64,000 nucleotides of DNA from Cybelea sp963824595 (GCA_963824595.1 CAWGPY010000002.1:248001-312000), one strand, 5' to 3'. Shown: positions 50,788 to 59,073, numbered from the stretch's first letter. The notes: a model not told the origin generated them from the letters alone. Numbers and translations are program-made.

Positions 50788-51629
50788 CGCTTCGCATCGT
50801 CGGGTCGAGCCCGTCCATGCCGCGGCCGGGCGGGGCGTGCAGCGCGTATCTGATCGAAGCCGGCGGCACCGCCGTGCTGGTGGACGCCGGCCCGGGTTCG
50901 ATGGCAAAGCTGCAGCTCGCGATCGACTACACGCGCCTCGACGCGATCGTGATCTCGCACGTGCACGCGGATCATTTCTTCGATCTCGTTCCGTTGCGTC
51001 AAGGCCTGCGGCACGGCCCCTCGTCGCGAGCGGACCGCCAGCCGCTCTTTCTGCCGCCGGGCGGCTCCGCCTCGCTGGGCGCGCTGCAAAAAGCCGTCTC
51101 GCCCGACGCGCCCGGCGACTTCTTCGACGCCGTGTACGCGGTGGACGAGTACGACCCGCAGCGGCCGCTGCGGATCGGCCACGTGGAGCTGCGCTTCGCG
51201 CGCACGCGTCACTACATCGAGGGCTACGCAATCCGAGCCGGTGCCGGCGACGCGAGCGTCACGTATTCGTCGGATACCGCGCCGTGCGACGCCGTCGTCG
51301 AGCTCGCCCGGCGGACGTCGCTCTTCCTCTGCGAGGCGGCACTCGGGCTCGACGAGGAGTCGGGCGAGCGCGGGCACAGCAGCGCCGAGGAGGCCGGCGA
51401 GATGGCGCGGCGCGCGGAGGCCCAGCGCCTCGTGCTGACCCACTACGGCGTGGCGTCCGCGCCGCACTTGCTGGTTGACGCGGCGAAGCGCCGCTATGGC
51501 GGACACACGGAAGCGGCCGAGGACGGCTTAGTTTTCGGTCTTGGGGGCGTTGCGGGGGAGCGAGAACGCGATGAGCGCGTGCACCGGGGCGAGACCGCGG
51601 CTGATCACGGCGTAGGGAGTCACGCGTAG
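50784..51629 (+). CDS. metallo-beta-lactamase-fold hydrolase (RNase Z/ElaC-like group)
   Basis: About 281 residues. LRIVGSSPSMPRPGGACSAYL, VLVDAGPGSMAKL, the metal motif SHVHADHFFDL, TYSSDTAPCDAV and LVLTHYG match the phosphodiesterase-like MBL group. No canonical start lies where LRIVGSSP begins. A CTG at 50784 overlaps the bcp stop (CTGA), and an ATC at 50775 lies 7 bases after GAGGAGG. Homology seems to end near GLVFGLGG, yet the frame continues about 30 residues across the antisense strand of pyrE. Confidence 0.8.
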   Translation: MTLRIVGSSPSMPRPGGACSAYLIEAGGTAVLVDAGPGSMAKLQLAIDYTRLDAIVISHVHADHFFDLVPLRQGLRHGPSSRADRQPLFLPPGGSASLGALQKAVSPDAPGDFFDAVYAVDEYDPQRPLRIGHVELRFARTRHYIEGYAIRAGAGDASVTYSSDTAPCDAVVELARRTSLFLCEAALGLDEESGERGHSSAEEAGEMARRAEAQRLVLTHYGVASAPHLLVDAAKRRYGGHTEAAEDGLVFGLGGVAGERERDERVHRGETAADHGVGSHA

Positions 51630-52058
51630 GCCGAGCTCGCGCAGGCGCGCCGCAGCGGCGAGCAGCTCGCGTCCGCTCGTGACGACGTCTTCGAGGAGCA
51701 GCACGCTCTGTCCCGACTCGTACGGGCCCTCGACGTACTCGTCTGCGAATGCCCCGTACCCCTTCGGCTTCTTTCGCACCGCGATCATCGGGATGCCGGA
51801 CAGCTGCGACACGGCGGTGGCGATCACGACGCCGCCGAGCTCGGTGCCGGCGATGAGATCCGGATTGACCTCTGCGAGGATCGGCGTGAAGAGCCGCGCG
51901 ATGCGCCGCAGCACGTTCGGGTCGGCGAAGAGGCTGAATTTGTCGATGTAATAGTCGCTGCGCGCGCCTCCCGACAGCACGTAGTCGCCGCGCGTCAGGG
52001 CCCGTTCGACGATGATCTTGCGCAGCCAGGCGAGATCGGGGAGACCTAGATGCTCCAT
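51528..52058 (-). CDS. pyrE: orotate phosphoribosyltransferase
   Basis: A 176-residue enzyme of pyrimidine synthesis. SGGARSDYYIDKFSLFADP at the N-terminus, GTELGGVVIATAVS, RKKPKGYG and the PRPP-binding VLLLEDVVTSGREL are diagnostic for PyrE. ATG at 52058 overlaps the end of the upstream peptide-binding protein gene by 13 bases. Its 3' end overlaps the convergent MBL gene by 102 bases. Confidence 0.93.
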   Translation of the reverse strand: MEHLGLPDLAWLRKIIVERALTRGDYVLSGGARSDYYIDKFSLFADPNVLRRIARLFTPILAEVNPDLIAGTELGGVVIATAVSQLSGIPMIAVRKKPKGYGAFADEYVEGPYESGQSVLLLEDVVTSGRELLAAAARLRELGLRVTPYAVISRGLAPVHALIAFSLPRNAPKTEN

Positions 52059-53740
52059 TGCCACGCGTTCCAAGATTCGACGACCGGGTTGGGATCGAAG
52101 CCGTGGAAGTCGACGTTGATCGGCTCCATCTGCCGCCGCCACCACAAGAAGATCTCGGGGTTGTCGCGCGCCAAGATGCGCTGCGTCTGAAAGTACGCCG
52201 CGGTCCGGTCCGCACGGGTGTAGTGCGTCAGAGCCGCCGTCTCCGCGGCCTGCATGTCGTGGTTGCAGAAGCGCGAGTAGTTGTAGCCGCCGGGCGGCAC
52301 GTTCTGGCACATGTACTGCGCGCTGTCGTCGGGGTCGATGCCCGCGTACCAGCCGTTGAGCGAGAGGTCGAATTTGCCGAGCTGGAGGATGCCGCCCATG
52401 CCGGCCGGCGCAAAGAGCATCGCGCCCGGGAACGACTTGATCTCGACGTCAATGCCGGCTTCGCGGAGCATGGCCTGGATCTCGAGCGCCGCTTGCCGCC
52501 GCGTCGCGTTCGAGTTGTTCGTCACCAGCACGAGGCTCAGCGGCACGCCGTTGCGGTGCATGATCCCGTCGGAACCGAGACGCCACCCCAGCTCGCGCAG
52601 CAGCTGGCGCGCCGTCGCGGGGTCGTGCGGATAGCTCTTCACCGCCGGGTTGAACGCCCACATCCAATCCGGGATGTCTTCCGTGGCCTGCGTCATCTGG
52701 CCGTACGTGAGCGTATCCACCAGGCGGCGCTTGTCGATCGCGTACGCGATCGCCTGGCGCATGCGCGGGTCCGCGAGCATCGGATGCGAGGTGTTCACCT
52801 GAATCCGTTCGTAGCCGTTGACGTTGACGAACGGCAAGTCTACGCCCGGCGCCGACTTCAGCGCCGGATACGTCTCGGGCGACGCCTGGAACATGAAGTC
52901 GATCGCGTGCGTCTTCATCTGATTGACGGTCGTATTTTCGTCGGGGACGATATGGATCTCGATCCGAGCGAGCTTGGGCTTTCCCATGAAAAATTTGTCG
53001 TTGCGTTCGACCGTGATGTGGTCGTTGTGCGCCCACTCGACGAACTTGAACGGCCCGTCGCTTACGCTGGGGGTATTGTTGAACGCAATCTGATTCATGT
53101 CGGGATAGTGCGACAGGACGTGCGCCGGCGCGATGTACATCGGCGAGTCGCTCATCGCGAAGAAGGTGTTGACGAAGGGCGAGAACTTTTGCTTGAGGTG
53201 CACGACGACCGTGAATCGGTTCGGGGTGTCGATGCCCTTGACGAAGTCGTAGCCGTGCCGCGAAACGACGTTGTTGTTTGGGTTCATGATCGCCTGCCAC
53301 GACCACTTGACGTCTGCAGAGGTCACGGGCACGCCGTCGGTCCACTTCGCGTTGCGCCGCAGGCGATACGTCACGGTCAGACCGTCGCGGCTCACGCCGC
53401 CGTTCTCCGGCGCCGGCACGGTCGTGGCCAAAATCGGCACCGGATTACCCTGGGCGTCGGCCGAGAGCAGCGGCTCGAACAGCAGATCGCCGATGAAGCC
53501 ATCGGTCGTGTTCGAGCTCAATAGCGGATTGAGGTTCTTGACGTCGCTCTGCACGGCAACGCGCAGCACGTCGGGCTGCGTCCACGAATGCCGCGGCCCG
53601 GTCGCGCCGCCTCCGGCCTTCGTACATGCTGCAAAAGCGCACGCCGCAAGCAGCCCGTGAACGAGCTGGAGAGGCTTTCGGAAGTGGCCGTCACATCGGG
53701 CGCGGGGACTCCGACGCGAGCGCCAATGACAGGAGGTCAT
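52046..53740 (-). CDS. oligopeptide ABC transporter substrate-binding lipoprotein (family 5)
   Basis: A 564-residue paralogue of the gene at 48186. A hydrophobic stretch LLAACAFAAC with a lipobox-like FAAC follows a 30-residue polar lead. SDVKNLNPLLSSNTTDGF, YRLRRNAKWTDGVPVTSADV, SDGPFKFVEWAHND and RQAIAYAIDKRRL are typical. ATG at 53740 is preceded by AAGGAA at 5 bases. The start region lies in the loop of a 26-base inverted repeat whose second arm falls inside codons 15-23. No permease genes nearby. Confidence 0.87.
   Translation of the reverse strand: MTSCHWRSRRSPRARCDGHFRKPLQLVHGLLAACAFAACTKAGGGATGPRHSWTQPDVLRVAVQSDVKNLNPLLSSNTTDGFIGDLLFEPLLSADAQGNPVPILATTVPAPENGGVSRDGLTVTYRLRRNAKWTDGVPVTSADVKWSWQAIMNPNNNVVSRHGYDFVKGIDTPNRFTVVVHLKQKFSPFVNTFFAMSDSPMYIAPAHVLSHYPDMNQIAFNNTPSVSDGPFKFVEWAHNDHITVERNDKFFMGKPKLARIEIHIVPDENTTVNQMKTHAIDFMFQASPETYPALKSAPGVDLPFVNVNGYERIQVNTSHPMLADPRMRQAIAYAIDKRRLVDTLTYGQMTQATEDIPDWMWAFNPAVKSYPHDPATARQLLRELGWRLGSDGIMHRNGVPLSLVLVTNNSNATRRQAALEIQAMLREAGIDVEIKSFPGAMLFAPAGMGGILQLGKFDLSLNGWYAGIDPDDSAQYMCQNVPPGGYNYSRFCNHDMQAAETAALTHYTRADRTAAYFQTQRILARDNPEIFLWWRRQMEPINVDFHGFDPNPVVESWNAWQWSI
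53673..53698. repeat. inverted repeat, left arm
   Basis: GGCTTTCGGAAGTGGCC followed by GTCACATCG. It pairs with 53815-53840 at 25 of 26 positions; in the minus-strand transcript the single difference becomes a G-U pair. This arm is inside the coding start of the peptide-binding lipoprotein. Confidence 0.8.
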
Positions 53741-53780
53741 CAACTTTCCTTAAGCGTGGCGCGAGCGCGGCGTAGCAGGA

Positions 53781-53797
53781 GCCCGCAGCAGGCGGGC
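53781..53797. repeat. small hairpin nested in the inverted repeat
   Basis: GCCCGC and GCGGGC form a 6-base stem around AGCAG in the gap between the EF-G-like gene and the peptide-binding gene. No T-tract follows in either direction. Confidence 0.5.
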
Positions 53798-53814
53798 GAC
53801 GAGCGACCCGAGCA

Positions 53815-53840
53815 CGATGCGACGGCCACTTCCGAAAGCC
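53815..53840. repeat. inverted repeat, right arm
   Basis: CGATGCGACGGCCACTTC followed by CGAAAGCC, the near-perfect reverse complement of 53673-53698. It lies 16 bases beyond the stop of the EF-G-like gene and forms the 5' leader of the lipoprotein transcript. Confidence 0.8.
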
Positions 53841-53856
53841 TTTGCAGCGGGAGAGC

Positions 53857-55914
53857 CTACACCGCCGCTTTAGGGGCGGTGCGGCCGCCGGGAATCGGAT
53901 CGTAGCGCTCGTGGCGCCAGCCGTACGTGCCCAACCCCTGCGTCGCGGTTCGCAGCTCCGTGATGTAGCGCGACAGCTCGACCGACGGAACGTAGGCCTC
54001 GACCACGTCGAAGCCGGCACGGTCGTCGGCGGGATTCATGCCGAGTATTTGGCCGCGCTTTCCGGTGAGCTGCTGGATCACCGTCGAGGTATAGGGGGTG
54101 GGAACCGTCACGCGCACGTGCGCGATCGGCTCCAGCACGACCGGATTGCACTTGGGCAGCGCTTCGCGCACGCCCATGCCGGCGGCGGTCTTGAACGACT
54201 GCTCGCTGGAGTCAACGTCGTGATACTGGCCGTCGAAGAGCGTGACGTTGAGATCGGTCACCGGGTGCCCGCTGGCGCCGTGCGCGAGCGCCTCGCGGAC
54301 GCCCTTCTCGACGGCGGGGATGAACTGGCGCGGCACCACGCCGCCGACGATCTTCTCTTCGAACGTGACGCCCGCGCCGCGCTCGCGCGGCTCGAAGCGC
54401 AGCCAGACGTCGGCGAACTGGCCGTGGCCGCCGGTCTGGTGCTTGTAGCGCGAATGGATCTCGGTGCCGCCGGTGATCGTCTCCTGATACGGGATGACCG
54501 GTGCGGCGGTCTCGACCTCGACCTTGTACTTGCGTGCGAGCCGCTCGACGGCGATCGCGACGTGCTGCTCGCCGCTGCCCAGGAGCAGCAGCTCGTGCGT
54601 CACGTCGGCCCGGTCGAGCCGCAATGCCGGATCCTCGTCAACGATGCGCGCGAGCATCTGCGAGATCTTGGCCTCGTCAATGCGCTCCTTGGGCTTGATG
54701 GCGACGGCGAAGACCGGGTCGGCGACGGGGACGCGCGGCAGCAGCACTTTGTGCGCGTTCGACGTCAGCGTGTCGCCGGTCGAGACGGTCTCGAGGCGTC
54801 CGAGCGCGACGATCGCGCCGGGTCCCGCCTCGGGAATCGGTTCCTGCTTCTTGCCCTGCAGGCGGTAGAGGCCGCCGAGCCGCGCCTTCTCGTCGCGCTT
54901 GCTGATGTTCGTCAGCGTCGCGTCGGACTTGACCGTGCCGGAGAGCACCCGCGCGATCGAGAGCTTCCCGCTCTGCGGATGGATCGTCGTCTTGATGATG
55001 CGGAGGACGACGGGTGCGGCCGGGTCGGGCTCGATGGGACGGCCTTCCGCGTCGGCGTGCGGCGCGTGCGCCGGCGAGGGAAACCACTTGTCGATCGCAC
55101 GAACCAGCGCGGCAACGCCCGCGCCGGAAATTCCGGCGGCGACCAGCACCGGCACGACTTGGTCGTGGGAGCACTCGTCGCACAGGTCTTTCTCGATCTC
55201 TTCGAGCGGAGGCTCGACGCCTTCGAGCAGCTCCTCCATCAGATGATCGTCGAAGTCGGCCATGGCTTCGAGCAGCTCGACGTGCATGCGGCGCGACTCG
55301 TCCTCGACGGCGGCCGGCAGCGGCTCTTCCTTTTCCGAGACCGTGGCGCCGCCCGCGTCGGGAGCGAACCGAAACGCCTTCATCGCCGCGAGATCCACGT
55401 AGCCTTCGAAGCTTTCGGCGCTGCCCAGCGGCAGTTGCTCGGCCACGACGTGGCGGCCGTAGGCGTCTTGCAGCGCGGTCAACGTCTGCGCGAAGTCGGC
55501 TCCGGGGCGGTCCATCTTGTTGACGACGAAGATGTGCGGCATGTGCGTCGACTCGAGGTGCTCGACGATCGCCTTCGTCTGCACGACGCGGCTCGGATCG
55601 GCCTCGACCACGACGACCGCGGCGTCGACGCCCGCGAGCGCCTGTTTCGTCTCTTCGAAGAAGTCGACGAAGCCCGGCGTATCGACGATCGTGACGTCAA
55701 CGTCGTTGGCGGCCGTGTGCGCGAATCCAACCGTCGTGGACTGCAGGTGGGCCGCATCTTCGGGCTCGTGGTCCGTTACGGTCGTTCCGTCGGCGATCGT
55801 CCCGCGCCGTCCGACCGCTCCAGTTTGCGCGAGGATGGCCTCGACCAGCGTCGTCTTCCCGGCGTGATGCGGTCCTACGAAAGCGACATTCCTTAGGCGC
55901 ACAATATCCGCCAA
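53857..55914 (-). CDS. elongation factor G-like GTPase (EF-G paralogue)
   Basis: A 685-residue translational GTPase. The P-loop GPHHAGKTTLVEAIL replaces the usual GHxDxGKT; switch II is VDTPGFVDF and NKMDRP is the base-recognition motif. Domains II-V follow, with SRYKHQTGGHGQFADVWLR and PTPYTSTVIQQLTGKRGQILGM. The divergent P-loop and the lack of the canonical effector-loop sequence mark it as an EF-G-like paralogue (fusA2/TetM-like group) rather than the main EF-G. Last gene of the sigma-factor cluster, 30 bases after the PHP gene. Confidence 0.88.
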   Translation of the reverse strand: MADIVRLRNVAFVGPHHAGKTTLVEAILAQTGAVGRRGTIADGTTVTDHEPEDAAHLQSTTVGFAHTAANDVDVTIVDTPGFVDFFEETKQALAGVDAAVVVVEADPSRVVQTKAIVEHLESTHMPHIFVVNKMDRPGADFAQTLTALQDAYGRHVVAEQLPLGSAESFEGYVDLAAMKAFRFAPDAGGATVSEKEEPLPAAVEDESRRMHVELLEAMADFDDHLMEELLEGVEPPLEEIEKDLCDECSHDQVVPVLVAAGISGAGVAALVRAIDKWFPSPAHAPHADAEGRPIEPDPAAPVVLRIIKTTIHPQSGKLSIARVLSGTVKSDATLTNISKRDEKARLGGLYRLQGKKQEPIPEAGPGAIVALGRLETVSTGDTLTSNAHKVLLPRVPVADPVFAVAIKPKERIDEAKISQMLARIVDEDPALRLDRADVTHELLLLGSGEQHVAIAVERLARKYKVEVETAAPVIPYQETITGGTEIHSRYKHQTGGHGQFADVWLRFEPRERGAGVTFEEKIVGGVVPRQFIPAVEKGVREALAHGASGHPVTDLNVTLFDGQYHDVDSSEQSFKTAAGMGVREALPKCNPVVLEPIAHVRVTVPTPYTSTVIQQLTGKRGQILGMNPADDRAGFDVVEAYVPSVELSRYITELRTATQGLGTYGWRHERYDPIPGGRTAPKAAV

Positions 55915-55944
55915 TGCCTTAGTCCCCTATGGAGTGAAGTGGTG

Positions 55945-57498
55945 TCAGCGGCGCTTCGCCGCGGTCTTTTTCTTCTTGACGATCTTCTTCGCGTACCCAG
56001 CCTTCGGCGGCTTCGGCTTGCGCGCCGCGTGGGACGGCGCCTTCTTTTTCGCTGGCTTCTTGGCCGGGGCTTTCCGCGCCGGCGCCTTGGCGGCCGGCGA
56101 CTTTCGTGCCGGCGCCTTCTTGGCGGTCGCCCGTCCGGGCGCAGCCTTGCGGGCACCCGTTGCGGCGCTCTTCGCGGGCGCCTTCTTGGCCTTGGCCGGA
56201 GGGGCCGGCACCTTTTTCGCCGGCGGCGCCGGCTTGGCGCTCTTCTTCGGTGCGGCTGCCGCCTTGGCCACGTGCGCGGCCTTGGCTTTGCCCGCGGACG
56301 ACTTCGACTCGGCGGTGCGCCGCGACGTGGCGCCGGGCGGACCCGCGGCGGGCCGCTTCGAGACGCGCGTGGCATCGCTGGGGCGCTTCTTGGCCCCGAC
56401 CGCCCGCGAGGCGCGCGCCTCGCGTCGCGTCGCGGCCTCAGCCTCTTCGGGGAGGCCGAGCTCGGCGCGGCTGTACCCGGTGATGCTGCTGCCGGGCGCG
56501 CTCGGCTGGCGGCGCGCTTGCGCTTGAGCTTCGAGGTGTTCGCGCGTCGCGCGCAGGGCGACGCGCGCCAACCGCCCCGCGACGGGGAAGACGAGCTCGT
56601 TGATCTTCGCGTCGTCGAGCAGCTTTAGGATGACGTCGAAGCCGTTGCCCTGGTCCTTGGGGCTGTGCGCGTCGGACCCGATCGCGATGCCGACGCCGCG
56701 GATGCGCGCCTTGCGCGCCAGGCGCGCGTTGGCCTCGAGATACTTCTTCTTGCGGTCGTCGGGATGGTCGCGATAGAGGAAGCGCGTGTTGATCTCGATC
56801 GCCAGGCCCCGCCGGTGCGCGACGTCGAGCAGGTGGTCCTCGTGCTCCTCGAGCCGCTTTTGTGCCGGCCACTTGCCGTAGGTCGCCGGCACGTAGAAGT
56901 GGCCGACGATCTGGGTGGGAAGCTTCTCGAGGTCGTCGAGCAGCTTGGCCATGTACAGCTCCCAGAGCCGGTCGGCGCCGACGACGTCGTGGAGCGCGCT
57001 GAACTCTTCGTTATCGAAGGGCCACATCCAATCGGCGCCCTTCTCGGGGTGCTGGATCGGAACGAAGTGGACGGAGCGGATGATGCCGTCGGGGCGCATG
57101 GCATCCACGATGTTCTGCGCGTCGGGGCGTGCGCGAGGGTCGTTGTCGATTTCCGCGCCGATCGAGAACCGCATCCCGCGCCGCAGCCCTTCGGAGACCG
57201 CGGCCGCGTGGGGGATCTCGACGCCGGCGGTCTCGGCCGCGCCGAGCAAGTCGCCCGCCTGCGCGAGCTTCAAGGCACGGCGCACCGTGTTGACGGCGCC
57301 GGGATCTTCGAACGTCAGGTAGTTGGCGTGGTCGGCGACCATCAAAAAGCGCGGCGACGCGCGCCGGCACGCGTGATAGAACCAAAGGAAGAGCATCCGC
57401 GCGGAATACGCGATCGGCCTCTCCTCGGAGTATGGCCGGTGTTCGCCCTTCGCGTGGCCGTGAACGTCGGGTATGACCGCGATCCGAGGATCGCTCAT
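55945..57498 (-). CDS. PHP-domain phosphoesterase with histone H1-like Lys/Ala/Pro-rich tail
   Basis: A 517-residue protein. Residues 1-330 form a PHP metal-dependent phosphoesterase: DVHGHAKGEHRPYS, MVADHANYLTF, SIGAEID, VGHFYVPATYG, and the C-terminal GSDAHSPKDQG, giving the expected His/Asp/Glu ligands. From about residue 363 a 155-residue tail rich in Lys, Ala and Pro (AKKAPARKSPAAKAPARKAP, KKKKTAAKRR) resembles bacterial histone H1-like proteins and should bind nucleic acid. ATG at 57498. It lies 44 bases after the anti-sigma/alkyltransferase gene, suggesting a DNA repair or chromosome role. Confidence 0.85.
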   Translation of the reverse strand: MSDPRIAVIPDVHGHAKGEHRPYSEERPIAYSARMLFLWFYHACRRASPRFLMVADHANYLTFEDPGAVNTVRRALKLAQAGDLLGAAETAGVEIPHAAAVSEGLRRGMRFSIGAEIDNDPRARPDAQNIVDAMRPDGIIRSVHFVPIQHPEKGADWMWPFDNEEFSALHDVVGADRLWELYMAKLLDDLEKLPTQIVGHFYVPATYGKWPAQKRLEEHEDHLLDVAHRRGLAIEINTRFLYRDHPDDRKKKYLEANARLARKARIRGVGIAIGSDAHSPKDQGNGFDVILKLLDDAKINELVFPVAGRLARVALRATREHLEAQAQARRQPSAPGSSITGYSRAELGLPEEAEAATRREARASRAVGAKKRPSDATRVSKRPAAGPPGATSRRTAESKSSAGKAKAAHVAKAAAAPKKSAKPAPPAKKVPAPPAKAKKAPAKSAATGARKAAPGRATAKKAPARKSPAAKAPARKAPAKKPAKKKAPSHAARKPKPPKAGYAKKIVKKKKTAAKRR

Positions 57499-57542
57499 CC
57501 GAATGAGAACGCCGGCGTAGGCACCTTCGCTAAGGTTGGCGT

Positions 57543-58274
57543 CTAGCCGCGGTAGCCCTCCATCGCGAGTAGCCGGGCCTTCATCTCGAGACCGTAAAAA
57601 TAGTTGTGCAGATCGCCGGAGGAGTCGACGACGCGATGGCAAGGAAAGAGCAGCGGCAGCGGATTGCGCGCCATCACGCGGCCGACCGCGCGCGCCGCTC
57701 TCGGCCGGCCGATCTGCGTCGCGACCCATGCGTAGGAGCGCACTTCGCCGGGCGGGATTTGCGCCGCCGCGCGGAGCGCCGCTTGCTCGAACGGCGTGAG
57801 GTCGCTGATGTCGACGACGGCGTCGTCAACGGTCCACGTGCTGAAGAAGCGATCGAAAGCGCGCACGAGCCAGCTCGGGGCCTCGCCCTGCACCACGCTG
57901 CGGTGCAGGCGCCGCTCGGCGCGTGCTACGACGTCGCCCGCCGGCTCGCCGGTGTCGAGGCTGACGTACGCGATGCGTTCCGCCTTGAATCCCACGTAGA
58001 CCCGGCCGACCGGGGTGGCGACCGAGGAGAGCACGATGGGCGGATAGGCGCGGCTCTTCAACGCCGCGATGTGGTGGACGACCCGCTTGCTCAAGTCGCA
58101 CGACGGCTCGGGCCGGGGAAGGCACGAGAGGCAGTACGCCACGCCCTCATACTGTTCGTACATCGCTTGGCAGGATGGACAGGCATGCAGGTGGGTGGAG
58201 ACGGTCTCCTTGAGCGAGGCTTGGCACTCGCCGCGAAGCTCGTCCCAGAGCGCTTCGACGTCACGACAACGCAT
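57543..58274 (-). CDS. zinc-finger anti-sigma domain fused to O6-alkylguanine-DNA alkyltransferase
   Basis: A 243-residue fusion. Residues 1-55 match the zf-HC2 anti-sigma fold: C3, then H28-L-H-A-C32-P-S-C35 (VSTHLHACPSCQAM). Residues 75-243 form a full Ogt/MGMT domain: N-terminal part from VLSSVATPVGRVYVGF, the helix TPFEQAALRAAAQIPPGEVRS, the Arg-containing RPRAARAVGRVMARNPLP, and the active site PCHRVV with C212, then YGLEMKARLL. No membrane helix. ATG at 58274 (GGAG 9 bases upstream) overlaps the ECF sigma gene by 14 bases, as in sigma/anti-sigma pairs. Likely a cytosolic alkylation sensor controlling its sigma factor. Confidence 0.9.
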   Translation of the reverse strand: MRCRDVEALWDELRGECQASLKETVSTHLHACPSCQAMYEQYEGVAYCLSCLPRPEPSCDLSKRVVHHIAALKSRAYPPIVLSSVATPVGRVYVGFKAERIAYVSLDTGEPAGDVVARAERRLHRSVVQGEAPSWLVRAFDRFFSTWTVDDAVVDISDLTPFEQAALRAAAQIPPGEVRSYAWVATQIGRPRAARAVGRVMARNPLPLLFPCHRVVDSSGDLHNYFYGLEMKARLLAMEGYRG

Positions 58275-58890
58275 GTACGGGGTCTCCTTCGGGGGTAAAT
58301 CTGCCGATTTGCGGGCCGAGAATGCGCCGCAGGATGCGCACGGCGCGATGCACGTGCGACTTGACGGTGCCGATCGGCTGGTTGAGGATCTCGGCAATCT
58401 CGGGGTGGCTGCGGCCCTCGATGAATCGCAGCGTCGCGGCGGCGCGCAGGTGCATCGGCAGCTGCAGCAGCGCTCGCTCGACCAGCGCGATCTCGGTGTT
58501 TTGTTCGACGATGGCCTCAGGTTGCGGCGGCCCCTCGTTCGACTCGCGCAGCAGCGCATCGGGGTCGGCGAGCGCGTCGAGCGCCACGTTCGACGGGCGC
58601 TTGCTCCGCAAGCGGTTCCGCGTGACGTTCAGCGTTATCGTGTAGAGCCACGGCTGCAGCCGGAGGTCGGCGCGCTGTTCCGGGGACATCTTGCCGAGGG
58701 CGCGGTAGGCGCGCACGAAGGCGTCCTGGACGATCTCCTCGGCGTCCTCGCGGTTGCCCGTCATACGCAGCGCAAAGCCGTAGAGGCGGCGCTGGTAATC
58801 GTCAACGATCTGCTCGAACCGCTCGACGCTCGGGCCGGTCTGGGCCGGGGGCGCCGCCGGCGTCAACCCCGACGTCATCGCTGAAGGCAC
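58261..58890 (-). CDS. ECF-family RNA polymerase sigma factor
   Basis: About 209 residues. Region 2 (QIVDDYQRRLYGFALRMTGN, DAEEIVQDAFVRAYRAL, WLYTITLNVTRNRLR) and region 4 (LPMHLRAAATLRFIEGRSHP, EIAEILNQPIGTVKSHVHRA) are complete, without C-terminal extensions. I prefer GTG 58890, with GGGAG 5 bases upstream; ATG 58926 extends it by 12 residues and ATG 58878 is also possible. The stop overlaps the start of the anti-sigma/Ogt fusion gene, so the two are co-translated. It probably directs its own operon. Confidence 0.93.
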   Translation of the reverse strand: MPSAMTSGLTPAAPPAQTGPSVERFEQIVDDYQRRLYGFALRMTGNREDAEEIVQDAFVRAYRALGKMSPEQRADLRLQPWLYTITLNVTRNRLRSKRPSNVALDALADPDALLRESNEGPPQPEAIVEQNTEIALVERALLQLPMHLRAAATLRFIEGRSHPEIAEILNQPIGTVKSHVHRAVRILRRILGPQIGRFTPEGDPVHALS

Positions 58891-59073
58891 GTATACTCCC
58901 GTAAGGAGTGGTGCGAGCGCGCTCATACAGTGCCCCGGACCACCACTGCTAGGGCCGTGGTTTCATCCCAGCTCCAAAAAACTCCTTAAGGCGAGGGACT
59001 GCGCTCCGGCGCGAGGCGAAGGGCGAGAGGTGTTTGCGGGGCCGCTTCTAAAGCTTCTCCATGCCGATTTCGC

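Noticed and set aside
56050..56420. Tandem-repeat-like DNA inside the PHP gene
   Set aside because: It is explained by the Lys/Ala/Pro-rich coding tail and not by a separate repeat element.
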